This document shows positions 35,401 through 45,537 of a stretch of DNA of 64,000 nt, in pieces. The notes beneath the pieces are model-generated. The model saw only the letters and a program-made list of their open reading frames with translations, had not been told where the DNA came from and ran no database searches. A program made the position numbers and the translations under genes. The DNA is from Romanomermis culicivorax (taxonomy: Eukaryota; Nematoda; Enoplea; Mermithida; Mermithidae): positions 806,001 to 870,000 of the forward strand of contig CAWUHX010000134.1 of NCBI GenBank assembly GCA_963922205.1, read 5' to 3'. Positions within the stretch are counted from its first letter, which is position 1. Every line of letters starts with the position of its first letter.

Positions 35401-38400
35401 TAATATGTTTAATTTATTCATAAGAAAGGGTTTTTCTTTGTTATAGTCTTCAAATTGTTGTCAAAGTACAAAAGAGATTAGCTTATCCGTTGAACTTTTT
35501 TTAGTTTTCAGATAGTCAAGATTCGATTCCTGATGTATGGAAATTTGACTTTTCAAGGGGTATTCATCCCGAAAAAATCAATGGGTTCATGAAGGGCAAA
35601 CTGTTCGATTTTTCCATTTAACAACCCCTCCCCAGTCTTGACCGACCAATGCCATACATCCAACGGATGTTCGAGGTCTGGGGGTAATGCGACTTTTTAG
35701 TTATTGGCTTCATCAAAACTTCAGCGAGTGGGTTCATTAAATGAAAAAAATTTCGATTTTTAGTTTTTTTTCTTTTTTCTTTTTTTCGAAACGGTTTAAT
35801 TTTTGACTACAAAACCATGAAAATATGTATGTGTATCACGGAGCCCAAAAAAACTGACATTTTGATCGTTTTTTGTTCAAAAATGACCATTTTCTATCAA
35901 AAATTGACTGTTTCAGTTTTTGTTCCTATGCCGTGCCCGTTTCAGTCCTATGATTCACAAATCTTGAGAGGGGTCACCATTTGCCCAACTCCAGACTTGC
36001 CCGCACCCGGGAATTTTTTTCAGGTGGAGGAATTCCGAAAATTTCTAACGTAGACAAAACTCAACCTTGTGAGGTCGTGTAGCTACCGAAAGCCAGATTG
36101 AGAACTTCAGAATGGCGCGCCTAAGAGCCTCCTGGTGGGTTATGGAGCCAAGCTCCAGAATAAATGAACTTTTAGCTATTTTAGGCTCGAAAAATCTCCG
36201 AAAATGGATAAACAGATACTTTACTCATGATCAACGTTTATTTCTAAATTTGTACGAAACTATGAATAAAATCATCTATTCCAATTAAACGAAGCAGTAT
36301 ACGTCTACCACCTGTCATTACATGCTAATAATGAAGCTGCACACCGTTTTCTCCTCGCAGATTTTTTCCACCTGAGAATCATACCCCAAATTTCTTTTCT
36401 CATTTCACAAAAATATTCAGCGTTTTTAAAAACCTTTATAATGTGACCACGAATGCTTATTTCCTGCATCAACAAAAGCATACACAAATATTCTGATGTT
36501 TAAAGCGTCAGTAACCTGCAAAAATGAAAAAATAGAGCAAATTCTAATCAGATAAGTCACATTGGGCTGATGAACGGCACACCGGTTTAATGTTCTTCGA
36601 TTGTTCAAGGCATATTAACGATAGGTTTCTCATGAATTAATCTGCTATTAAAGTTTCTGTTATTCGGATTATGAATATCGAATTTCATCAAAATTTTTCC
36701 GACGCCCAGTGCCGGGAAAATTTTCGGGTTTTTACATTTTAAAACGCTGGAAAATTAATCTTCGCAGCATTGAAATGTGAATTAAAGTCCTACTAATAAG
36801 TTGTAATTTTGTTTCTCGTGGTTTTAGAATATAAAAATTTGCGAATTTCTATATTCTAAAACGCTGGAAAATGAATCTTTGCAACAAACATTGCTGAAAA
36901 TAGGAGCTCGAAATTTTCAGTCTGGAATGATGTGTTCAATCTTCATCGTCTGTAAATTCGAACGTTCACGTTGTAAACGTTTAAAATGTTCCAGGCTAGG
37001 AGATAAAAAATTCAGAGGATTGATCAAATATCTCAAGTCATGACTGGGGAGAAGCGCCGAAAAATTTTGAGTTTTTGGTCTTCTGTTCACCAAAATGCAT
37101 CATTTCGGTTGAAGTTGCATTATTAGACAGGCTAAAAATTTTTTGTTGGCTTTAATTTCAGGGGGATCCTCCTCATTCCACCTTAGTTACGGGCGTGTAT
37201 ACACAGGTATGAACATACATGTAACGGAGCCCCGATGCCTGGGGGGGGGGGGGGGGTCGGACGACTTTTTTGGGCCGTGGGTCAGTATTTCCCAAAATTT
37301 TGGGTGGAGGGGTCTCTCAAGGAAAAAAATCGAGTTTTTTCACGTAAAATAGTAATTTTTTCTAAAAAGACCGGAAAAATGTATTCGTGGCGTGAAGAGC
37401 CCAGAAAATTCGAATTTTTGACCAATTTTTGTTCAAAAATTGACATTTTTCATCAAAAAATTGACATTTTTCAGTATTTTTCCGACAAAAAGAATGGGGG
37501 TTCCTACGGCTACCATACGGCTAGCCAGACTGGAAAATCCTGGGGGGCGGTCGCCCAATGGCTAGCCATATGGTCGACGATTTGAGGGGATTCCCATAGC
37601 ACTTCCCCCCCCAATTACTTGTATGGGTATGAATAAAAGATCAAAAATGAGCTTAGAATAAACTTTTATTGTAAAAAATGACCTCTTGTCTGAGGGTCTT
37701 TTATCCTCGACAAGCTCAGACCTTGACAAATTGAAGACTTTGCTTCTTTATGCTGTTATTTGAACTTTATTCTTCCTTCAATATCCGTAAAAATAGTACT
37801 CCTCAATATTTGTACGAACTGAAAACTTAATTTAGTCTAACTTGTTGCGCTGCGTTCCATAGGAAATAGCCACAAAGGTCGTTGAGTCTTTTTGTACCTT
37901 TATTACACGCCAATTACTTTCTACCAAAATACGAAGATTTATGTTTTCTTACACTTTGACGGACAAAATTCGCAAAAAATTCCCAACACGTGTCTAAGTT
38001 GCACTGGTGTTAACCTGCAATTTCGTATTTTTTGTTGTTTCGCTAAAAAAACTTTTTCGTATACAGGTATTACGCTCGAGAGGACGCGGAAAACGCCGTC
38101 AGGTACATTAATGGAACTAGATTAGACGACCGTATAATTAGAACGGATTGGGACGCCGGTTTCGAAGAAGGAAGGCAGTTTGGGAGGGGCAAACACGGTG
38201 GTCAAGTGAGTGTTATTTAGGTTTCAGGGATTTTCCAATGAAATCGAAAGGAATTTGATAGACTGTTCCGAAAGCAGCATTGTCCGATTTTTGACTGAAT
38301 TACTACTTCGGTGACTATAATTAACGAAACGTTTTCAGTTTGACCCAAGCAGAAAAAATTTTAAGCTTCGTTATTCTTTTTTATGACTTTATTTTGGAAA

Positions 38401-39043
38401 ATTGTTTGTTTCTGATTATAAATTTCATTTTTTCAGTTTGACCCAAGCGTTTTCAGTTTGACCCAAGCAGAAAAAATTTTAAGCTCTGATAAATAAAATC
38501 GGCACTATAATAAATCGTCGTTGTCCTTATTTTTTATGCCATTGAGTTTGTTTTATGTCGCGAAGCGATGTAATTCGGCTCCACGAATTGGCTTGAATTA
38601 AAGACCTGAATTCTTATCCTTCTAGATTCGAGATGAATATAGAGAAGATTTTGACCCGGATAGAGGTGGCTGGAGCAAGTCAGTTCAGCTTAGGAGTAAG
38701 TTTTATCCATAGTAACAACATATACACGGCAAGAATTTTCCAGGGGATCCTTTGACTTTTCAAGTTGTCTCAGTGATCAAAAGACAAAAAGAAAGCTCCA
38801 TAAGCATTATTATAATGTATAATAGCGGAAAGATATCGGAAGAATGTTCCTCCAAAAATTCCATGGGGTATATGACGATTTTTTTGGGCCACGGGGTATA
38901 TCTCGGGTGGCCTCATGCACCAGGGGTTCACACCACCTTCCTCTATATATGTGCTTATATTGTAACAATATTTTTTTCTGATTTTGGTTCTTTGTTTTAA
39001 ATTTCATATTAATTTTTTTCCAGGCGTCAAGAAACCCGCGTAA
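23472..39043 (+). CDS. NCBP2: Nuclear cap-binding protein subunit 2 (CBP20), five exons
   Basis: Coding exons are 23472-23555, 33697-33878, 38067-38205, 38626-38695 and 39024-39043: 495 bases, 164 residues plus TAA. All phases agree. Donors are GTAAAT, GTAAGC, GTGAGT and GTAAGT; acceptors are AACAG, TACAG, TCTAG and TCCAG. The protein is an RRM with RNP2 LYIGNL (44-49) and RNP1 around CGFCFVEYY (83-91). Both tyrosines expected to stack on the m7G cap are present (Tyr22 in SAYRDRKFR, Tyr45), as is the conserved [19 protein letters not shown] stretch (103-121). CBP20 binds capped RNA with CBP80 (NCBP1) in the nucleus and supports splicing, export and decay. Length is close to the usual ~156 residues; the last residues diverge. 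Exon 1 lies 10.1 kb upstream of exon 2 and was found by the cap-binding tyrosine motif. Introns 1 and 2 are packed with transposons, but no exon is damaged. Confidence 0.9.
24734..25417 (+). pseudogene. LINE ORF2, endonuclease C-terminal part (decayed), segment 1
   Basis: The plus strand encodes remnants of the end of an APE-type endonuclease: a SRIDRIY phrase, then a SYHKCSV phrase where S-D-H is expected, then a WRMD phrase that opens the linker. Stops appear after 25187. The element is cut at 25417 by the insertion at 25418-30595 and resumes at 30596. The clade looks L1/Tx1-like from the reverse transcriptase part. It lies in intron 1 of NCBP2 in sense orientation. Confidence 0.65.
25418..30595. 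mobile_element. 5.2-kb DNA element with ~1.2-kb inverted arms, inside the LINE
   Basis: Ends are TTAAGACACGATTTCTGAGAG (25418) and its inverse complement CTCTCAGAAATCGTGTCTTAA (30575-30595). Arms pair over about 25418-26590 and 29390-30595, as seen from phrases such as GGTACCATTCGTTTTGC against its complement. Further pairing recurs inward (27540-27600 against 29030-29100). Within each arm a segment with GGCACTCC..GCACCTTCCC..CCGCA occurs twice. The bordering TTAA could be a target duplication, which would suggest piggyBac-like insertion, but TTAA is its own complement so this is not proven. No frame in the centre (27660-28950) reads as a known transposase; the element looks non-autonomous or decayed. 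Confidence 0.7.
30596..31593 (+). pseudogene. LINE ORF2 linker and start of reverse transcriptase, segment 2
   Basis: Continues the LINE right of the palindromic element. From about 31487 the frame reads [18 protein letters not shown] and then DQTCAV-like [11 protein letters not shown], the signature before RT motif A in L1/Tx1-type LINEs. Upstream (30600-30760) Lys-rich linker sequence is visible with stops. A MITE interrupts it at 31594. Confidence 0.7.
31594..32001 (+). mobile_element. CATACATGTAA-family MITE, 408 bp, inside the LINE RT
   Basis: Terminal repeats are CATATATGTAACGG and AATTACATGTATG. Flanks CAAGGAAG (31586-31593) and CAAGAAAG (32002-32009) form an 8-bp target duplication with one mismatch. 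The body includes CGGAGCCCCGAGG, two GTTCAAAAATTGACATTTTT-like phrases, GGCTAGCCATATGGTCGACG and CCATAGCACTTCCCCCC. No coding capacity. It is 90% or more like 37214-37625 by eye. Confidence 0.85.
32002..32660 (+). pseudogene. LINE ORF2 reverse transcriptase, segment 3 (decayed)
   Basis: The frame resumes with a [15 protein letters not shown] stretch, a motif A-like VDQPSAFD, then [17 protein letters not shown] and IRQGCPL, the usual RT block. The codon after CPL is TAG. Beyond 32340 the similarity fades. The catalytic FADD block was not found. Confidence 0.6.
32676..32800. repeat. GC-rich palindromic repeat (GGCGCCGC)
   Basis: Several alternating GCCGCG/CGCGGC blocks. TGTCATACTCCGCCGCG (32683) recurs as TGTCATACTTCGCCGCG (32767), and GGCGCCGCTTTTT pairs with AAGCGGCGCC around a short AT loop. 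It is strikingly GC-rich in an AT-rich intron. Probably a small non-autonomous element end. Confidence 0.5.
32801..33696. other. NCBP2 intron 1, 3' end
   Basis: Pyrimidine-rich, T-dominated sequence leading into the acceptor CCACCAAAAACAG at 33696. No repeat recognised. Confidence 0.5.
34262..34977. mobile_element. hAT-like MITE, 716 bp, in NCBP2 intron 2
   Basis: Ends are TAGGGTTGTCCC and GGGACAACCCTA, with GC-rich CCGGCACCGGGGC hairpins just inside. Flanks GTTAAAGT (34254-34261) and GTTAAAAT (34978-34985) make an 8-bp target duplication with one mismatch. TIR type and duplication length fit the hAT superfamily. No transposase frame. Confidence 0.8.
35640..36010 (+). mobile_element. CATACATGTAA-family MITE, strongly decayed
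   Basis: It holds AATGCCATACATCCAACGG, GAGGTCTGGGGG, then TTTTGATCGTTTTTTGTTCAAAAATGACC-type phrases in the order of the family. The right terminal repeat is lost near CCAGACTTGCCCGCACCC. Boundaries uncertain. Confidence 0.45.
36330..36690 (+). mobile_element. Foldback element, right half only
   Basis: Diverged copy of 7090-7447 in the same orientation (TCCTCGCAGATTTTTTCCAC, AAAACCTTTATAATGTG, GCAAAAATGAAAAAAT, TTAACGATAGGTTTCTCATG). As at 7447, a GC palindrome and a type B module follow at once. Confidence 0.65.
36699..37059 (+). repeat. GC-hairpin-capped module type B, copy 3
   Basis: Bounded by CCGACGCCCAGTGCCGG (36699) and a worn CTGGGGAGAAGCGCCG (37043). The interior matches 7590-7961 but has an internal duplication of the AACGCTGGAAAAT.AATCTT phrase (36750 and 36860). 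The recurring AAAATGCATCATTTCGG core follows. Confidence 0.65.
37214..37625 (+). mobile_element. CATACATGTAA-family MITE, 412 bp, perfect target duplication
   Basis: Ends CATACATGTAACGG and AATTACTTGTATG. Flanked on both sides by GGTATGAA (37206-37213 and 37626-37633), an exact 8-bp duplication. It lies in NCBP2 intron 2 in the same orientation as the copy at 31594. Confidence 0.9.
38330..38485 (+). repeat. Duplicated acceptor-like segment in NCBP2 intron 3
   Basis: The 38-bp phrase starting CGTTTTCAGTTTGACCCAAG occurs at 38330 and 38448, with a third partial at 38431. Each reads as a pyrimidine tract plus CAG followed by an open stretch. See findings. Confidence 0.7.
38728..38955 (+). repeat. 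MITE-like repeat, GGCAAGAATTTTCC family, copy 3
   Basis: Starts ACACGGCAAGAATTTTCCAGG, contains GCTCCATAAGCATTATTAT and ends with CCTCTATATATGTG. Parallel to 47973-48195. It lies in the last intron of NCBP2, where it reaches to within 70 bp of the final acceptor. Confidence 0.65.
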
Positions 39044-39358
39044 TTTCCTTATCGTTTGTAAATATTATATTCGCCTATTGAATGTACTGGGCACGTTCTT
39101 CATGCACGTAAGCTGGAAAACACGAGAAATTTGGATTTGTTGAAGATTATAATTTAATTTTTTTGTTCTCAAGTTTCTGGCGTTATAATTAATGAGTTTA
39201 TTGAATAATTTTATCTATCTTGAACCTGAAGTATTTGGAACACGATTCGAATTATTCTAAAAATGATAATTTCAGTCTTCTGTCGAGATTTTTCAATGTC
39301 CAACATGCGCAAACGTGTATTGGGGCTGTTCCTTTTCTTTGTTTCCATTCAAAATTCG

Positions 39359-39364
39359 AATAAA
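39359..39364 (+). terminator. Candidate poly(A) signal AATAAA of NCBP2
   Basis: First clear AATAAA after the stop at 39041-39043, about 315 bases downstream. Confidence 0.45.
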
Positions 39365-39970
39365 AGATTTAAACTACAATTGTGTGTGTTGATCAAATGT
39401 CAGTAAATTCCAATTCTCTATCTTAGATTCAATCGCGCTATTTTTCAATTTCTTTGCTTTCGAGAACACCTTTATGCGTTATGCTTCAATTCTCATAGAA
39501 TTTTCGAATTGACGTCAGCTTTATTGGTAAACAACAGCTGAACGAAGTTAATTGGAATGTTCTTTTGGTTATTTATTTCTCTATTAGAAGAAGCGAGCTC
39601 GAATTTTGAGTGGAAAAAGTGACAAAATTTCAAGCGCTTTTACGTTACAGAGCTATTTGCTTAGGATGTTTTGGATACTTTTGGCTGAGAGTTTTCTTTT
39701 TCAAAAATGTGGATGGATACAAGGTCGGCCGACTTCCTTTCAAATATTTGCCTTGTAACTTAGGAGACGCTCGAGTGAATTTTGTTTATTTTTAGCGAAA
39801 TTTCGTTTGCTTTATATCCTTGCATCTTACATACCTACACCTTTGTTGTTTATTGTGGTTCAGCGGGTACTTGTTCGTATCCAATTTTCTTTGGCATAGG
39901 CGAGTTCACATTTTTTGAATTACTTGAACGCTCCTTTGTTTTTTGTTTTTATCATCCTGCAGATTCCATT
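39365..39970. other. Intergenic DNA after NCBP2
   Basis: AT-rich with no recognised repeat. Short frames around 39610-39970 have no recognisable product. Confidence 0.35.
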
Positions 39971-39973
39971 ATG

Positions 39974-40417
39974 GATAGAGAAAACTGTCATGAAATCGAC
40001 GTTCTAACTTTGTGGAAGTCTATCGATTATTTCATGAAAAGACTATTTTCTTTTGAATATCTTTTCATGCCAGTGTTTTTTTGCACGAGCTATTTTGCAC
40101 AGCGCCAAAAAATACCCAAAAAAGTTTTGCACGCCAAAAATTTTTTTGTACTGTAAATAAATATATAATAAATGCTGTAAGATGAAATTGATCTTGATAA
40201 ATATTTTTGCACGGTGCAGAAAATCTGGAAAAAAAGTTTTGCACGAGCGGTAAAAGTTTTGTACAGTGCAAAAAAACACTGTTTCATGCTATTGAAAAGA
40301 CGTTCGATCACGAACAAAGATTATCCATATGAATTGGTTCACACAAATTCAGATCAGTCATCTATGTTTGACAAGTGTCATAATAGTTCTAATGATGAAG
40401 CTCGGGCTGCTCTGTAA
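39974..40417 (+). pseudogene. Coding-like exon of unknown family, split by a MITE
   Basis: After TTCTGCAG-like sequence (CATCCTGCAG ending near 39962) an open frame runs to the MITE at 40071. Beyond the MITE the frame continues from 40290 to a TAA at 40415-40417, in phase if the 211-bp insertion and one target copy are discounted. The two sides read as normal mixed-composition protein (for example HEIDVLTLWKS on the left, NKDYPYELVHTNSDQ on the right). I recognise no family. It may be a terminal exon of an unidentified gene or of an older transposon, now broken. Confidence 0.3.
40071..40281. mobile_element. hAT-like MITE, 211 bp, perfect 8-bp target duplication
   Basis: Ends CAGTGTTTTTTTGCACG and GTGCAAAAAAACACTG. 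Flanks TTTCATGC at 40063-40070 and 40282-40289 are identical. The inner half repeats AAAAGTTTTGCACG in both orientations. CAGTG ends and 8-bp duplications are typical of hAT. Terminal sequence is like that of the MITE at 61067-61790. Confidence 0.9.
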
Positions 40418-42779
40418 TATTCACGGTTTTCTGATTCATTCATAATTTATAATTCTGAAGCATGTAAAAGTTTCGATATTTGAGGAACGTGATGTAAACC
40501 TACTGTATTTCGACAAAACTGGATTCAGCATGCCTGAAAATTATTCCATTTTTTGGCAGAAGGTATATTGTATGGCATGAATGGAGTTTAGTTTATATTT
40601 TTCATTGTGCAGTGATTGAGCACTTCCTCTGCTACCATGCATAATTCAATATTATAAATCTATTCAACGCTTTCATCATTAGAAAAATTCATTTTGAGTA
40701 ATAAACTTTCAAATCTTCATTGGTCATTAGCATATCATGACGTTTGATTTATGCGGGCAACTTTTTCCTGGTTTCTTATTCCAAAATTATACGCAGCACG
40801 GTTTATGAACGCTTTCTTGGAGATACATAGCGATGAATTTAGCTAAAAACCTTATGATACCAAATAACGTAACTGCTGTTTGAAAAGATCATTTGCGTAT
40901 AAATTTAACGCAATAATTATGTTTGCCTCGGCTAGTGATGGAAATATTATACCGCGATGCAAAAATCTGATATTCGCACAAAACCTGAAGCTTAAACATA
41001 CGGCAAAAGCCAACACCCTGGGGACAGATCTATAAGATTTTAAGCTCATTATTTCATCGTTTGGTTACGTGACTGCGTGAATATACACGTTTACTCGCAA
41101 CAGATAATCAGTGGATTCAATAAATGATAAGATTCTAGAAAGACTGACGTATTGATAAGGGCTAGGATGGCGACTAGAATAGAATGTTTCGAACAGTAAT
41201 TACTCGGCTTCTAATTCAGTATCTCATCGTGGGACATCGTTCGATCGTTTCGGTGTGTATGTTCCATGTTGTCTGGTATTCGCAGCAGGCCTTTAGTTTT
41301 ATGACGAAGTTACTGTATTAGCTAACCGAACATTGTCTGGTTCGTTCCATGATATGAAACTCACTGTTTCACTTGCTTTCGTGGTTCATTCCTGCATTCT
41401 TGGGTCATCAAAGTGATCGACAGTCAAGCTTTCCGCTAATCTGATGACGATCTGCATCTTATTCTGTTGACGTTGTTCATTACTAAAAAAATTCATGCCT
41501 AGTTCGAATATCATGTTCACGATAAACACCGTGAAAATTCAATATGCGCGTGTTTTAGTTGATTCGATCGAAGTACATTGAATTCGTTTTTTATTTTGGG
41601 TGACTTATACTCCTAAATGAATTTAGAATGAATGGAACCACGTCATTTTTCCATGAGCTGTGTGTGGTGTTCTAAATCCTGTATATACTTACGTTACGTT
41701 TTCTTAATTGTTTGATTATATTATTAGATAAAGCGGCCAGTGTATGACAATGTCAGAAGTTCTTCCTGTTTGAAAATTTTAAATTTTTGGTTAGTTAGTT
41801 GCCTGGTTTTTAAAATTTCGGTTGTCTGTTTTTAGCTTGAAGTTGATGTGAAATCTGTTGTTTTGCCGGAATTTTTTAAAATTAGTGATTTCTACCTGAT
41901 TGATTTGATTTTTAGCTGGTTGGCAGCATCATCTAGCTGATCAAAAAGATCAGCAATTGGCCCAGGTCTGCTAGGAATGATGTTGGGGCAATTAACCAAC
42001 AGTAAACATGACGACATCATTCCAAACTGTTAACTGTTATGAGATAAAACAGAAAGAAAGGTAGGATAGAAAACGTTGATTTTTAACTAACTCTAATGCT
42101 ATATGATGCGTATCAGAATATTTAAAATTGTCAAATGAATTTTCCGTTCCCCCGAATAATCGAAATTTTGTAATCGATAAACTGCCCAAATCTATTAAGT
42201 GTATTTAACACTGCACAATCTTAATTTTGAACGGGTTAGATTTCCCATTTGCTGTTGTAATTTTTTTCCATCTCAATTTTGTTGTCGCACGGTCTACACA
42301 CAAAACATTCTCGAAAGCTGTTTACTTCTAGTCGAAGAAGTGGAATAAGATGAAAGATAACAAACAGCTGCAAGCAGTTGGCTAATGGTTAACTTTCTCA
42401 ATTACGATTTACATATTTTTTCCATTTTGCAAACTTGGCTTTAAGCGTCAGCCAAGTGGCATATAATTTTTTACGCACTTTTGCCCGTATGACGTTCTCA
42501 AAAAACTTTTTTTTCGACGTCCTTCATCGTGTGCTTGCGTCACAAATTTTTTTTCATTTCCCACCACAAAACGTTGAAAAGTTGACTTACCTGCCTATCT
42601 GTACATACTAGAAGTCAAGTTTTTTCTGCCAATTTCATTTGGGCGCGCGTAGTCCTAAAGTTTGCTCGAGTTGATTTCTTGACTTTCAAAGAACGCGCTG
42701 ATTTCACACGCACCGACCGGAATGTTGTGTTACTGTAAGTCGTAGCAGCCGATTGAATTCTCGTTATCATGAATTCATA
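40418..42779. other. Intergenic DNA, no gene recognised
   Basis: AT-rich, without a supported open frame or repeat. It may contain regulatory sequence of the alpha-arrestin gene, but nothing specific can be named. Confidence 0.35.
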
Positions 42780-43030
42780 GCGAAAATTCCTGTTATTGTC
42801 AGGTAAAATTTTGACGTAGTCCCCTTAAAGGAATCGTCGGTAATATGGCTAGGCATACGGTGACCCCCAGATTTGAAGAACATTATTGCTAGCCATAAAT
42901 TAGTCCTAAGGCCCCCATACTTTTGGTCCAAAAAAACAAAAATAATTTTTTGATTTGAAAAATGGTCATTTTTGAACAAGATACGCTCAAAAATGTCAAT
43001 TTTTTACTTTTTCTATGTTTTTTTGCTATT
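42780..43030 (-). mobile_element. CATACATGTAA-family MITE, inverted, decayed
   Basis: Shows in inverse order ATCGTCGGTAATATGGCTAGGC, ATACTTTTGGTCCAAAAA and AAATGTCAATTTTT. Terminal repeats are not preserved. Confidence 0.45.
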
Positions 43031-45537
43031 TATTACACATTTATGGTTCTAGTTTCCAATAAATTTTAGGAAAGATTGAGAATTTTTTCACACTTCATAT
43101 CAGTAATAACATTCTAATATCAGACTTTACGTTTTCTGAGCGTGGACAACTTTTCATCAAATTTGAATTCGTGTAAGACTATGACGTCGTCAGTTATTCA
43201 TGCATGTTTCATACCATACTCATCAAACTTGGATTCATTGATCAGGCTATGATGTCAATGCAAGTTTTACTAAAAAGCGCTATGTCACCCATCTCCCACT
43301 CTAGTTAAAGGCCATTAAACTGCTCTTGAAAACTAGCCCTTTTACCCACGGACGTAATTACCGTCAAGTTGATGGATACATGTCCCTCTCCATAGTACAC
43401 GTACACAGCAGAAGTCTTTGTCATGCATGAATTAAAAATGCAGTTTTCTACCCTCTGTACAGTTCGTGCTACATAAACTCCACTTCACAGTATTATATTG
43501 TACGTTTCATCTGTCAACTTTTAGCAAAAGCTGCTTTATCTTTACGTGTAATACGATTTTCCTAGTAGGGTATATTCATGGAGGGGGTTCTGGGCCGGTA
43601 ATTTATTACCCACGTCTACTCCTTATACCTGCATACTCTACTCATTACAGTGCTTTTCTGGAAAAGTTTTAGTTTTGTATCGTACGGTACAGTATGTTTG
43701 AAATACTGAATTCCCCATAGCGGTTAATTAATAAAAAGCATAATTGGAAACAGTAGTGCGTATATGACGTGGTTTTTAGCGGTAGAAAAACTAATTTCAG
43801 TTTCGGATTGCTCGACCATGATTTTGATTAATTTCAGAGCTTCATCGAATCATTAGAGGTCTCAGGTTTCTTGGAAAATCGATTTCCCACCAGCAATCCG
43901 CAACTTCATTTGATAAAAGCTTACATATGCCGACACTCTTGCATGACGGTAAGGCAGGCTTTAAAATGATTGACTTTCTCAAATTTATTTTTTGAGACTC
44001 GAGAGTCAAAAACAGAGAGTAGGTACCAGTAAATTTTTCTGTTTAATTTTGTAGCTTTAGTTGAAACTTTTTTTTTCGTTTTTACCTTTATTGTGGACTC
44101 TTATTATACCATATCTGGTCTTCAATATAATTACGAGACAAATTACGAATTTTCTCATTCATTATTAAACGTCAAAGAAGTGAGATTTTCGTTGTAGAGT
44201 GGTTATCCTTGAACTATTTTCATATTCATAGATTTTCCCTGAAATTTTCCGTCTTGGAAAGTTACATAGGATATACTAGAAAAGTAATGAAGATAATAAC
44301 AGACTTCCTTAATCACGTGTTCAATTCAAGGTTTAGTGGAATCGGAGAAATACATTGTTTCTTTGCTATCTCAGCAGTTTACATGAATTCCATCAGTGAA
44401 ACATTTCACGTTATAGAATTAGTCTGCAACTGACGTGATATACCACAAACTACTCTGTTTTTTTGCATATCGTACTTTGAAACGGGATCGAAATCAATGT
44501 TCAGCAAAATGATAAGTATAGAATCGGAATAAGCCCGGAAAAATTTGCCAAAAAATGACAAAGTCGTGATTCTGTCACAGTATAAAAAAGTAATATATTT
44601 CAAGATTTTGAAATTTTTCAGAATTGTTATTATGGAACTTGTAACTTAATGAAACAGTCTATCATATTTTTGAAATCTCGAACGTTTGCAGAAAAATCTA
44701 GCAGATGTGCATGGAAAACGAGAGTCTGATAGCAATCGGAATTACAATTAAGAAAAAATGAAGAATGCCAAATAAATCTGGAAAAATTTTCATGAAAGTG
44801 TCATATTTTTCTACGGGTCAATTCATATTAATCCAATCCACATGCAAATCTTTACTTGAAAAATGAGTGGATAGACTATTGAAGCTTTTTTGTATCAAGT
44901 TTGGTTACTTCTTTCTCGTTTTGATTCATCTATTTTGTTTGTAATGTTGATGAAATTCTGGGACGAAAAACTTTTTTCCTGTTTGTTTATCTACTCCTAA
45001 CGAAATTTAATTTTTCTTCTTTTTTTCCTCCAAAACCTGTTCCATTAGAGGATTAAATTGGAAAAAAGACAGTCCGAAAATTCCTGAATAAATTCCTCGG
45101 GGCTTAAAAGTGTTTTTACGACTCAAAAAACGCTCAACGAAAAGAAAATCCAATCACTTTTTCTGTTCTATGTCCGTATTCTATTGACGTCATTAGATTT
45201 TTGATGAATTTTTTACGTATTCTCGAATCGCTTATTATAATATACATGATTTATGATATGTTTGTTTCTTTTTTCAGAATTTTCTCTTTTTATCCACTAC
45301 TTGCGAGAATTTTATTGAAGTCCAATCCTAGTCCGTAGCTTCATTTCCTCCACTATATGAAATTTCGAGCGATTTTTTGTCGCCTTCGATTAGAAAAAGA
45401 AAATTTCGACGAAGAATCGAACGCTATTTTTCAAAAAGCAGCTAAAATTTAGACTTTGTGTGATTATACGCTTCGTTTGGTAGAAAATTTAGTTTTTGTT
45501 TGTTGTTGACGAAATTTCGACCCAACAAAAAGTGACC
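43031..45537. other. Upstream region of the alpha-arrestin gene
   Basis: AT-rich, with no supported exon. The frames at 43466 and 44209 are isolated and unassigned. The 5' UTR of the arrestin gene probably begins within the last few hundred bases. An in-frame open stretch extends 42 bases upstream of the chosen ATG without another ATG. Confidence 0.35.
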
